Numbered from the stretch's first letter, positions 1-7,868 are shown. The stretch: 11,587 nt of DNA from CALEUX01 sp037439945 (GCA_037439945.1 JBBIVA010000124.1:1-11587), one strand, 5' to 3'. Notes: generated by a model not told the origin, from the sequence alone. Made by a program: numbers and translations.

Positions 1-36
1 GTTGTTGAAAATATGGCTATTGTAAAAGCTGCTTAA
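1..36 (+). CDS. Possible 3' end of an upstream gene (partial)
   Basis: The first frame is open from the window edge and reads VVENMAIVKAA before TAA at 34-36. The short peptide looks like a natural protein C-terminus, and the sequence after it turns AT-rich and non-coding in character. Eleven codons are too few to assign a family, and an open frame this short can occur by chance. No terminator hairpin is visible after it, so transcription could continue towards the gene at 278. Confidence 0.35.
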   Translation, partial: VVENMAIVKAA

Positions 37-238
37 ATCGAACTCACGTTAAATAGTACTTGCACCTGCAAAAACCTGATTTTCATTAAGCAAACAACTT
101 TGTCATAAAATCATAATTTTTATCATGTTCAAATCAAAAACTATTACCGTAACATGTAAAATTAACAACAAAAGCCGGAAACTTTTTTTATTCCAATGGT
201 AGCGTTAATTTTATAATTTCAAAAAATGGAATTAAACA

Positions 239-246
239 GAATTTTG
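239..246 (+). promoter_or_regulatory. Candidate Bacteroidota -7 box upstream of the receiver/ATP-grasp gene
   Basis: GAATTTTG followed by C matches five of the six fixed positions of TAnnTTTG. An imperfect -33 element, TTTC at 217-220, lies 18 nt upstream. Transcription would start near 252, giving a leader of about 25 nt before the ATG at 278. The spacer is AT-rich, so chance matches are likely, and the -33 element is weak. Confidence 0.3.
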
Positions 247-277
247 CGGGAAAATTTCTTAAAAAGTATAACCAGTT

Positions 278-3259
278 ATGGACATTAACCACTCCTCTAT
301 AGAGCTTTCTAAATTATACAACAGAAAAAAAAGCGATCAGGACATTTTCCAGGAGCTGATGGCTGTTAAAGTTGCCGAAGTATTACTTGTTGCCACTTAT
401 TATGATGCATATTCAATTGCAGGTGAAGGTCGCTTTTTTGATAAAATAATGGGTGAATATTTGCAGCTAAACTTATTCTCAGCACCAAGAGTTACCAGTG
501 TAACAACAAATGGGGAAGCTCTGGAACTTTTGAATAAAAATAAGTATGATATGGTAATTCTTATGGCAGGTCTTGATAAGGACAAACCAATCAGGCTTAG
601 TAAAAAAATAAAAGAGGCATTTTCTTCGATGCCCATTCTTTTAATGGTAAATAATAATCATGACATAAAATATTTCAATAATGAGACCAGCCCAAACGGT
701 CCCATCGACAAAATATTTGTGTGGAATGGCGATTCAAGAGTATTTCTTGCCATGATAAAATACGTTGAAGACAGGGCCAATCTCGAAAATGATGTTAAGG
801 TTGGTGATGTTAGGGTAATTTTATTGGTTGAAGATTCACAGATTTATTATACAAGATATTTGCCTCTTCTTTACTCTATTGTAATGATGCAGACACAAAA
901 CATTCTTTCGGAAGAAACAGAAGACAGGATTCATAAAATTTTAAAAATGAGGGTGCGCCCAAAAATAATATTGGTTAGCACTTACGAAGATGCTGTTGAT
1001 ATTGTTGATAAATACACTGATAACCTGATTTGTTTAATAACTGATGTTAAATATCCGCGTAATGGTATAAATGACGACAATGCAGGGATTGACCTTATAA
1101 AGTATGTACGGGGAAAAATAAGTATCCCGGTTTTAATGCAATCTTCTGATCAGGAAAACGCATTGAAAGCAATGGAGGTTGACGCGGAATTTATAAATAA
1201 AAATTCTGAGAATTTAAGCTTTGAAATACAAAACTTTATTAATCAAAACCTGGGATTTGGCGATTTTATTTTCAAAAACTCCAGAGGGGTACAGGTTGCC
1301 AGGGCCCATAATTTAAAAGAGTTTGAGGAATGCCTCCGTGATGTTCCACCCGAAAGTTTGCTTTACCATGCCAAACGACATGGTATAAGTACATGGTTAA
1401 TGGCCAGGGGTGAAATATCATTGGCAAAAAAACTACGTCCTTACAGTATTGATGATTTTGACAGTTTCACAAAATTAAGAGCAACGGTTCTTGATATTTT
1501 CAGCTTTGCCCGGCTGGAACGATTAAAGGGAAGAGTTGTTCCATTTGACCCATCACTTGTTAATCAAAACCGCTTTGTAATGCGAATTGGAGAAGGCTCG
1601 CTGGGTGGAAAAGGGCGGGGTTTGGCATTCTTAAGCAATTTTATTGAAAATATAGATTTTGAGAACCTTATCCCTGAACTGGAATTACACCTGCCCCCTA
1701 CCTGTATAATTGGCTCAGGTGAATTCACCCGCTTTTTGGAAAAAAATAAACTGGAAAATACAATTTACGGTATTACAGAATACCCAGAAATAAAAAGAAT
1801 ATTTATTAATTCCGAAATTCCTGAGGATATAATCTCAATACTGAAAAGCTACCTGACTAATATGAATAAACCAATTGCAGTAAGGTCGTCAGGGCTTTTC
1901 GAAGACAGTCTTTTACAACCATTTTCCGGTGTTTACAGTACATATATGCTGCCCAATACCCACCCCGACCCGGAAGTCCGTTTAAATGAACTTTGTCTGG
2001 CTATAAAACTGGTATATGCTTCAATTTTTAACCCTTCGGCAAGGGAATATTTTAAGCTTACCAACTATAAAATTGAAGAGGAAAAAATGGCAATTGTGTT
2101 ACAGGAAGTTGTAGGCCGAAGGGTTCATAATAAATATTATCCTAATGCGAGCGGTATAGCCCAGTCTTATAATTATTATCCTTTTAGCTATATGAAACCT
2201 GAAGATGGTTTCGCAGTTATGGGGGTTGGGCTGGGGCGTCATATTGTCGGAGGTGAAAAAGCCTGGAGATTTTGCCCAAGATATCCGTCTCTTGAACTTA
2301 GCAGCCTTAAAGATCAGGTACGTGAATCACAAAGCCATTTTTATGCGCTAAACCTAAAACACCAGCAGGTTGATCTGGAATCAAAGGGTGAATTATCATC
2401 AATATTACGCCTTGAAATTGGTGAGGCGGAAGAAGACGGCAACCTTCGCCATTGTGCCTCTGTTTATGATTATAACTATGATGCACTTGTACCAAACCTG
2501 AAAATAAAGGGTCCGAGGGTCATAAATTTTTCTAATATTCTTAAATATGACCAATTACCTTTGGCACGAACACTGGACCTTCTGCTTCGCTTTTTAAAAG
2601 AAGCGATGGGTTCACCGGTTGAGATTGAATTTGCATTAGATATGGAAGGTTTGGAAAACCAACAACCGATTTTATATATGCTTCAGATTAAGCCGCTTAC
2701 CCGAACCGCCCAACATGAAGATGTGGATTTTAATGAGGTTGATTCATCAAAAATTCTTCTTCAATCGGCACAAGGAATGGGTAACGGACAAATTAACAAT
2801 ATTTATGATGTTGTATATATTGACCCGGGAAGTTTTGACCGTACCAAAACGGCTATTATTGCAGAGGAAATTGAATTAATAAACAAAAAAATTGCATCTG
2901 AAAAACGGGAATTCCTTTTAATGGGGCCAGGAAGATGGGGAACCAGGGATCCTTCAACCGGCATACCTGTATGTTGGTCGCAAATATCGCATGCAAAGAT
3001 TATAGTAGAAATCGGGCTGCCCGATTTCCCTTTGGAAGCATCATTGGGATCACATTTTTTTCATAATGTAACAACCATGAATGTAGGTTATTTTTCAGTT
3101 CACATTGGATCTTCAGATGATAAGCTTGATATAGATTTATTAAACCGTCAAACAATAGTTAGTAAAACCAAATACGTAAAACATGTTAGATTTGAAAAAC
3201 CTCTAAAAATTTTAATGGATGGCAAAAAACAAAAAGCAATGATTCAGTGGAATGAATAA
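278..3259 (+). CDS. Tandem receiver / PEP-pyruvate-binding (PPDK_N) ATP-grasp hybrid protein
   Basis: A 993-residue protein of unknown substrate, predicted cytoplasmic, with no signal peptide or membrane segment. Residues about 33-165 fold like a receiver but lack the phosphoacceptor Asp. Residues about 178-322 form an intact receiver: acidic pair E185/D186, phosphoacceptor D256, S289 and K308, with an enlarged helix after the acidic pair. Residues about 433-810 are the nucleotide-binding domain of PEP synthase/PPDK: the GEGSLGGKGRGL loop with K445, AVRSS with R536, then E542-D543, and a closing EIEFA...LQIKPLTR stretch. Residues about 875-993 carry a separate block with GPGRWGTRDP and GSHFFHN. 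The TIM barrel that binds PEP/pyruvate is absent and no clear TGGxTxHA phosphohistidine motif is present, so PEP synthesis is unlikely. Automated pipelines would probably name it phosphoenolpyruvate synthase. It lies 46 nt upstream of a porin gene. Domain calls are firm; function is open. Confidence 0.9.
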   Translation: MDINHSSIELSKLYNRKKSDQDIFQELMAVKVAEVLLVATYYDAYSIAGEGRFFDKIMGEYLQLNLFSAPRVTSVTTNGEALELLNKNKYDMVILMAGLDKDKPIRLSKKIKEAFSSMPILLMVNNNHDIKYFNNETSPNGPIDKIFVWNGDSRVFLAMIKYVEDRANLENDVKVGDVRVILLVEDSQIYYTRYLPLLYSIVMMQTQNILSEETEDRIHKILKMRVRPKIILVSTYEDAVDIVDKYTDNLICLITDVKYPRNGINDDNAGIDLIKYVRGKISIPVLMQSSDQENALKAMEVDAEFINKNSENLSFEIQNFINQNLGFGDFIFKNSRGVQVARAHNLKEFEECLRDVPPESLLYHAKRHGISTWLMARGEISLAKKLRPYSIDDFDSFTKLRATVLDIFSFARLERLKGRVVPFDPSLVNQNRFVMRIGEGSLGGKGRGLAFLSNFIENIDFENLIPELELHLPPTCIIGSGEFTRFLEKNKLENTIYGITEYPEIKRIFINSEIPEDIISILKSYLTNMNKPIAVRSSGLFEDSLLQPFSGVYSTYMLPNTHPDPEVRLNELCLAIKLVYASIFNPSAREYFKLTNYKIEEEKMAIVLQEVVGRRVHNKYYPNASGIAQSYNYYPFSYMKPEDGFAVMGVGLGRHIVGGEKAWRFCPRYPSLELSSLKDQVRESQSHFYALNLKHQQVDLESKGELSSILRLEIGEAEEDGNLRHCASVYDYNYDALVPNLKIKGPRVINFSNILKYDQLPLARTLDLLLRFLKEAMGSPVEIEFALDMEGLENQQPILYMLQIKPLTRTAQHEDVDFNEVDSSKILLQSAQGMGNGQINNIYDVVYIDPGSFDRTKTAIIAEEIELINKKIASEKREFLLMGPGRWGTRDPSTGIPVCWSQISHAKIIVEIGLPDFPLEASLGSHFFHNVTTMNVGYFSVHIGSSDDKLDIDLLNRQTIVSKTKYVKHVRFEKPLKILMDGKKQKAMIQWNE

Positions 3260-3290
3260 CATTGGCAAGTGTCCATTACGGATTTTTCAA

Positions 3291-3298
3291 TATATTTG
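3291..3298 (+). promoter_or_regulatory. Consensus -7 box immediately before the porin start
   Basis: TATATTTG is a perfect TAnnTTTG match and is followed by C, as is common in Bacteroidota promoters. No good TTTG -33 element lies 19-21 nt upstream; the nearest is TTG at 3262-3264, 26 nt away. The box ends only 7 nt before the ATG at 3306. A transcript from it would be leaderless or nearly so, and would allow porin expression independent of the preceding gene. Confidence 0.4.
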
Positions 3299-3305
3299 CG
3301 CCCGC

Positions 3306-5351
3306 ATGAAAACCATTATCAATATTTTATCAATTATCCTGGTATATAACCTGTCTGTAAACAGTCAGGTACAGGAGCGTAACTTAGACCGTTCAAGACA
3401 GGTTGGGCAGGGAAATACTGGCAATAATGCGAGTGGTGACCGAAATAACCCGTTAAATAATAATGTGCCAAAGTCAACAGTTAAGCGTGATGTTCGCAAC
3501 TGGGTAATTACTGATTATTTAAGCAGAGTCGATTCGATACCAGTAGATACAATTTCACAGGGTTTTCAAATTCACAGTCCGGCTTTTCGTATGTCAATGG
3601 TTAACGTTCAGCTTGGTAATTTAGGAGCCCCGTGGAAATCGGCAATGGTTTCACAACAGCCCATTTATACAAGGTTTATATTTACCGAAAACCTGAATTA
3701 TTTTTTTGAAGGACCCGAAAACTGGAAATATTACAATACCCGAACCCCATATACAAACATCTATTACCAATATAGCGGGCCAAAAAGGAGATCGGAGGAA
3801 TCAGTGGGGCTTTTGTTCACCCAAAACATAACCAAAAGATGGAATGCAGGATTTGATTACAGGATTATATCATCCATTGGTAAATATGAGGCACAAAAAG
3901 TTGAGAACAGGCATTTCAGATTTTTTTCGAGCTATTCGGCCGATATGTATCAAATTCATGGCTCATTTGTATTTAACAGAACAAACCAGTTAGAAAACGG
4001 AGGAATAGATAATGAAGATTATATTCTTTTTCCGGAAGATTACCAGGAATACAGGCAGGCTGAGAATATTCCTGTAAAATTATATTCCGCATCCAACAGA
4101 AATGATAATTTTCAGCTATTAATTAATCAATCACTAAACGTAGGCAATATAACAATTTCATCGCACGATGGGGTACCAAATAAACTCCCTGTTGGTGCGG
4201 CAATCCACTCACTTCATATTGACCGTTCACGAAGAATTCATGAAGTTGATGAAATAAGAAGGTACCTTTCAAGTGGAACCAATTCATTCTTCTACCCGAA
4301 TATTTATGCCGATTCAACAGCAACCAGGGATTCAGTTTATTATTTAAGCGTTAAGAATACTTTTCAAATTAAATTTAACGAAGAAGCCAACTCTTTTTTA
4401 CGATTTGGGTTAAGGGCCTTTATAACCAATAACATTGAGAAATATAAATACCCGGTTGCCCCTGTAAAATTTGATCCATTAAGTTTCCACCCTGAATATC
4501 TATTAGCTGATACAATATTTACCACTTCCTTAATAGGCGGTCAGATATTTAAAAATAAAGGTGAACGGTTTAAATGGAATGCAGGTATTAAATTATACTT
4601 TCAGGGGTACAGGGCTGGCGACAGTGAGATAACAGGCGAAATGAAAAGCCTGTTCAGGGTAAGAAAAGACTCTGCGGAACTTTTTGCCAAAGGTGGAATT
4701 TATCTTGTCTCACCGGATTTTCTGACCGAAAGATATTACTCGAATCATATCAAATGGAAGGAAAAATTCAACCCGGTTAAAACCGTTATATCACGGGGTG
4801 GAATCGCAATACCAACCCGACGCTTAGAAATTTCAGGGGAAACAAGGCTTATAAATGATTTTATATTCTGGGATTCATCTGCACTCCCTGCTCAATCTTC
4901 CGCTATTGTTAAACTGCTGGAATTAAGACTTTTTAAACATTTTAAACTTGGTAATTTTCATAGCCGAAACACCTTATTATACCAGGTTTCAAGTAACAGG
5001 GAAATAATTCCATTACCTGAATATTCAATCTACAGCTCAAATTATTATCAAAATACTCTGTTCAAAGTTCTGTTCTTTCAACTTGGTTTTGATACCCGCT
5101 ACACATCTGCATGGTATACTCCTGATTATATGCCTGCAACAGGCCAGTTTTTTATTCAGGGAGTTCGTAAAATTGGTGATTATCCGTATGTTGATGTATT
5201 TTTAAATATGCAACTTAAACGGGCAAGGATTTTTATTAAGATGGACCATGTTAATCAGGGAATGTTAAATAACGATTATTTCCATACTATATACTACCCT
5301 GCTAATCCAAGGGGATTAAGATTTGGTATATCATGGAATTTCTATGATTAA
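3306..5351 (+). CDS. Putative outer-membrane porin (Porin_10-like)
   Basis: A 681-residue predicted beta-barrel outer-membrane protein. Residues 1-20 form a Sec signal peptide (MKTIINILSI onwards, likely cleaved after VNS). A polar Asn/Gly-rich linker follows, then a long run of alternating aromatic/polar strands. Segments such as NVQLGNLGAP, ENLNYFFEGPENWKYYNT, the TPYTNIYYQYS region, FTQNITKRWNAGFDYRIISS and FNRTNQLENGGI resemble the Bacteroidota putative-porin family (Pfam Porin_10), from memory of that family. The protein ends in LRFGISWNFYD, a plausible terminal strand. The frame is also open from an ATG at 3252 that overlaps the previous gene by 8 nt. I prefer 3306 because the signal peptide starts there and the upstream 18 residues look unrelated. 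Transported solutes cannot be deduced. It may be co-transcribed with the receiver/ATP-grasp gene or use the box at 3291-3298. Confidence 0.85.
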   Translation: MKTIINILSIILVYNLSVNSQVQERNLDRSRQVGQGNTGNNASGDRNNPLNNNVPKSTVKRDVRNWVITDYLSRVDSIPVDTISQGFQIHSPAFRMSMVNVQLGNLGAPWKSAMVSQQPIYTRFIFTENLNYFFEGPENWKYYNTRTPYTNIYYQYSGPKRRSEESVGLLFTQNITKRWNAGFDYRIISSIGKYEAQKVENRHFRFFSSYSADMYQIHGSFVFNRTNQLENGGIDNEDYILFPEDYQEYRQAENIPVKLYSASNRNDNFQLLINQSLNVGNITISSHDGVPNKLPVGAAIHSLHIDRSRRIHEVDEIRRYLSSGTNSFFYPNIYADSTATRDSVYYLSVKNTFQIKFNEEANSFLRFGLRAFITNNIEKYKYPVAPVKFDPLSFHPEYLLADTIFTTSLIGGQIFKNKGERFKWNAGIKLYFQGYRAGDSEITGEMKSLFRVRKDSAELFAKGGIYLVSPDFLTERYYSNHIKWKEKFNPVKTVISRGGIAIPTRRLEISGETRLINDFIFWDSSALPAQSSAIVKLLELRLFKHFKLGNFHSRNTLLYQVSSNREIIPLPEYSIYSSNYYQNTLFKVLFFQLGFDTRYTSAWYTPDYMPATGQFFIQGVRKIGDYPYVDVFLNMQLKRARIFIKMDHVNQGMLNNDYFHTIYYPANPRGLRFGISWNFYD

Positions 5352-5380
5352 TTAACCAATCACCTCAAAAATAAACCTCA

Positions 5381-5388
5381 TAAATTTG
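5381..5388 (+). promoter_or_regulatory. Consensus -7 box in the mltF leader region
   Basis: TAAATTTG, followed by CA, is a perfect match to TAnnTTTG and lies 30 nt after the porin stop. No convincing TTTG is present 19-21 nt upstream, so the promoter call rests on one element. If used, transcription would start near 5395 and give mltF a leader of about 220 nt that includes the stem structure at 5405-5469. Confidence 0.4.
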
Positions 5389-5404
5389 CAAACATATTTT
5401 TCAT

Positions 5405-5469
5405 TGTAAAGTTCTGTTCAGGTTCTCAGTGTTTTAATGATTGCATAATCACCAAAAAACAACTTTACA
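5405..5469 (+). promoter_or_regulatory. Nested inverted repeats in the mltF leader
   Basis: An outer 9-bp perfect inverted repeat pairs TGTAAAGTT (5405-5413) with AACTTTACA (5461-5469). Inside it GTTTT (5431-5435) can pair with AAAAC (5456-5460), which abuts the outer arm. Innermost, TGATT (5438-5442) pairs with AATCA (5447-5451) around a GCAT loop. The arms nest consistently, so the RNA could fold as a branched or interrupted stem. No T-run follows, so it is not a standard porin terminator. It does not match a riboswitch class I recognise. Confidence 0.4.
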
Positions 5470-5614
5470 CATACTTGTTTTAAAAGGCAACATAGAGTGA
5501 AATTAACTCGTAACAGGGTTATCCCCTTTTCAAATAAAAAAACACCTTAAAATTGGGTGTAAATTTATTGAATTGAGTAACCGGGAAAACTTCAATTACA
5601 TAATGTATTTAAAG

Positions 5615-7045
5615 ATGAAAAAATTTACTGTATTACTAATTATATCATTGGGAGCTTTGGTGGCCGGTGGATGTAATTCATCGGTAATAAAGAAAAAGAA
5701 GACTACAGAACCTTCAGGATCAATTAAAGATTTACCCCAAATTCAGAATTCGGGGCTTGTAAGGGTGGTAACCAATTATAATTCAACCAACTACTTTGTT
5801 TACAAAGGCCAACCTATGGGTTACCAGTTTGAATTGTTACAGGAGTTCGCCAACTTTATGGGATTAAAACTTGATGTTACTGTAAGCAATGATTTACAGG
5901 CTAATTTTAATGATTTACAAAACGGGAACATAGATATTATCGCAAGCAGCCTGGCCGTAACCCGCGAATCTGAAGAGCTGGTCTCCTTCACCGAACCTCA
6001 TAGCTTTAGCAAGCAGGTTTTGGTGCAGCAGGCTTATTCTCCAACAGATGGTAAGGCTGGTAACAGGGTTTATAACGAGTTAATAAGAAACCAGCTTAAC
6101 CTGGCAGGAAAAAGTGTTTATGTTCAAAAGGGTTCGGCCTTTGTTCAAAGGTTAAGAAGCCTGGCAAATGAAATTGGCGACAGCATTAATATTGTTGAAA
6201 TTCCCGATTATGAAGTTGAACAACTAATTGATCTGGTTGCTGAGGGAGAAATACCCCTCACTGTTTGTGATGAGAACCTTGCCAGGGTTAACCTGAACTT
6301 CTACCCAAATATTGATATTGAAACTGCAATTAGCTTTCCCCAAAAGCAAGCCTGGGCTGTAAATAAAAATGCCCCTGAACTTTTAAATGCAATAAACAAC
6401 TGGATAATTGGCTTTAAAAAAACCGCCAAATATCAAAGAGTATATCAGAAATACTTTTTAAATCAAAGGTCGACCCATATCGTTGATGCAGGATTTCATT
6501 CGATTAAAGGCGGCCAGGTTTCAGTTTATGATAACCTGATAAAAAAAGAGAGCGAAAAATACAACCTTGACTGGCGGTTAATTGCCTCATTGATTTACCA
6601 GGAATCAAGATTTATACCAGATGCTGAAAGCTGGGCGGGGGCCATGGGACTGATGCAATTAATGCCCGAAACTGCTGACAGGTTTGGTGTGAAATCTATT
6701 ACATCTCCGGTAGAAAATATCCGTGCCGGAATTCAGTTTTTACAATGGCTTGATGAAAGAATGATGCAAAGAGTTGAAGACCCGGCAGAAAGGTTAAAAT
6801 TTGTACTGGCATCCTATAATGTAGGTATAGGCCATGTTTTGGATGCAATGTCGCTTGCAGAAAAAAATGGCAAAAACTCGAAGGTGTGGGATAATAATGT
6901 TGATTACTTCATTCTTAACAAATCAAATCCGCGATATTATAATGACCCTGTTGTAAAATTTGGTTATTGCCGTGGCGAGGAGCCTTACCATTATGTTAAA
7001 GAGATTCTTGAGAGATATGAACATTACAAGAATGTAATGCGTTAA
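5615..7045 (+). CDS. mltF: MltF-like membrane-bound lytic murein transglycosylase
   Basis: A 476-residue lipoprotein predicted to cleave peptidoglycan between MurNAc and GlcNAc, leaving 1,6-anhydro-MurNAc ends. Residues 1-20 are a lipoprotein signal (MKKFTVLLIIS...AGGC, lipidated Cys20); the residues after Cys are not acidic, so a periplasm-facing anchor is more likely than surface export. Residues about 45-285 are an extracellular solute-binding family 3 domain (PMGYQFELLQEFANFMG, then NGNIDIIASSLAVT). Residues about 302-455 are the SLT goose-lysozyme-like domain: catalytic Glu330 in YQESRF, GAMGLMQLMP, and ASYNVGIGHVLDA. This order is that of E. coli MltF (YfhD), of similar length. The frame is open upstream to a TTG at 5573 and an ATG at 5603, but both put extra residues before the signal peptide, so 5615 is preferred. 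Its 3' end overlaps the convergent NUDIX gene by 50 bp. Confidence 0.93.
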   Translation: MKKFTVLLIISLGALVAGGCNSSVIKKKKTTEPSGSIKDLPQIQNSGLVRVVTNYNSTNYFVYKGQPMGYQFELLQEFANFMGLKLDVTVSNDLQANFNDLQNGNIDIIASSLAVTRESEELVSFTEPHSFSKQVLVQQAYSPTDGKAGNRVYNELIRNQLNLAGKSVYVQKGSAFVQRLRSLANEIGDSINIVEIPDYEVEQLIDLVAEGEIPLTVCDENLARVNLNFYPNIDIETAISFPQKQAWAVNKNAPELLNAINNWIIGFKKTAKYQRVYQKYFLNQRSTHIVDAGFHSIKGGQVSVYDNLIKKESEKYNLDWRLIASLIYQESRFIPDAESWAGAMGLMQLMPETADRFGVKSITSPVENIRAGIQFLQWLDERMMQRVEDPAERLKFVLASYNVGIGHVLDAMSLAEKNGKNSKVWDNNVDYFILNKSNPRYYNDPVVKFGYCRGEEPYHYVKEILERYEHYKNVMR

Positions 7046-7676
7046 GCCAATCAGGGGCTTTTTGCCTGAAGGCTTCAATAAATTCACTTAAAATCATGGC
7101 GGTAGCTCCCCAAATCTGACGGCCTTTGGCATCAAAATAGGGCGCTTCAAGGTTAAACCCGTTTTCTGTTTTAGAAAATTTTTTTACATTTTGGGGTAGA
7201 AAAAATTCCCTTACCGAAACCTCAAAAATTTCTGAAACTTCGAAATGGTTTGGATTATATACCGGCCTTGAAGGAAGAAACCCTACTTGTGGTGATACAT
7301 AATAATTGCTGTTATGCACATATATCATTGAAAGTTCACCCATATACTCTACATTTGAAGTGTCAATTCCAAGCTCTTCCCTTGTTTCACGCAAGGCAGT
7401 TTCCCAAAATGAGCCATCATATCCTTCGCATTTACCCCCCGGCAAACTTATTTGTCCACCATGGGCACCCTTATAATTAGGACGTTGCATAAAAGGGACA
7501 ACAATATTGTGGTGAGTTGGATAAATCAGGATTAAAACACTACTCAACCTTGCGTTTTGCCTGTTAACCGGCTCAGAACCTGTAAACCTTACTGATGGAG
7601 CCATAAGGTTTTGAGCCCTTTCACCCGGGAGTGGGGGCTGTAAAGCTTTTATTATGGAACTTTTCCAGGTAAACAT
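6996..7676 (-). CDS. NUDIX hydrolase, CoA-pyrophosphatase type
   Basis: A 226-residue cytoplasmic protein. Residues 70-104 carry the signature of the CoA/acyl-CoA pyrophosphatase branch of NUDIX enzymes: AHGGQISLPGG (71-81) followed by the NUDIX box RETREELGI (R96, E97, E100 and E101 as the metal-binding helix). The spacing from the GG to the RE pair is one residue longer than in MutT, as is usual in this branch. By family the reaction would be cleavage of CoA to 3',5'-ADP and 4'-phosphopantetheine, but substrates in this superfamily are hard to predict. The start is ATG 7676-7674; no Shine-Dalgarno sequence is visible. The last 50 bp overlap the 3' end of mltF on the other strand. A strong terminator at 7836-7868 separates it from the permease gene, so it probably has its own promoter. 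Confidence 0.88.
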   Translation of the reverse strand: MFTWKSSIIKALQPPLPGERAQNLMAPSVRFTGSEPVNRQNARLSSVLILIYPTHHNIVVPFMQRPNYKGAHGGQISLPGGKCEGYDGSFWETALRETREELGIDTSNVEYMGELSMIYVHNSNYYVSPQVGFLPSRPVYNPNHFEVSEIFEVSVREFFLPQNVKKFSKTENGFNLEAPYFDAKGRQIWGATAMILSEFIEAFRQKAPDWLNALHSCNVHISQESL

Positions 7677-7792
7677 TGCTTAATTTTAAACTATTAATTT
7701 TCTCCATCTATTTTATTGGATTGACTCATTTTAATGCAACCCAATAATTTTTAGGATTAAATTTATCAAATCCAGCACTAAAATTAATCAAA

Positions 7793-7810
7793 TAATGACT
7801 AAAATCATTA
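7793..7810. repeat. Short inverted repeat upstream of the NUDIX gene
   Basis: TAATGA and TCATTA are perfect 6-bp arms around the loop CTAAAA, 117-134 nt upstream of the NUDIX start. The size would suit an operator for a dimeric regulator, but in DNA this AT-rich a 6-bp palindrome can occur by chance. Confidence 0.2.
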
Positions 7811-7835
7811 CCAAAAATTAAAGCTAATACATAAA

Positions 7836-7868
7836 AAAACCACCTGTTCACGTTTGAACGGTGGTTTT
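7836..7868 (-). terminator. Strong rho-independent terminator
   Basis: On the + strand AAAACCACC-T-GTTCA pairs with TGAACGGTGGTTTT around the 4-nt loop CGTT. The stem is 14 bp with a single bulged T. Read on the - strand the stem runs into seven consecutive Ts, a strong intrinsic terminator for transcripts from the aminotransferase/permease side. It ends about 340 nt after the permease stop codon, so that mRNA would carry a long 3' untranslated region, or the terminator belongs to a separate small RNA. On the + strand the stem ends in TTTTCTCATT, so weak bidirectional activity is possible. Confidence 0.85.

Noticed and set aside
99..121. TTTG (99-102) and TAATTTTT (114-121) as a promoter for the first gene
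   Set aside because: The 11-nt spacing is far from the 19-21 nt expected for Bacteroidota promoters.
4123..4323. 66-codon open frame on the - strand inside the porin gene, and similar antisense frames elsewhere
   Set aside because: They lie wholly inside well-supported genes, show no family features and have no upstream signals, so they are shadows of the real coding frames.
5542..5560. ACACC/GGTGT stem that on the - strand is followed by seven Ts
   Set aside because: The stem is only 5 bp with a 9-nt loop, and no - strand gene lies to its right for it to terminate.
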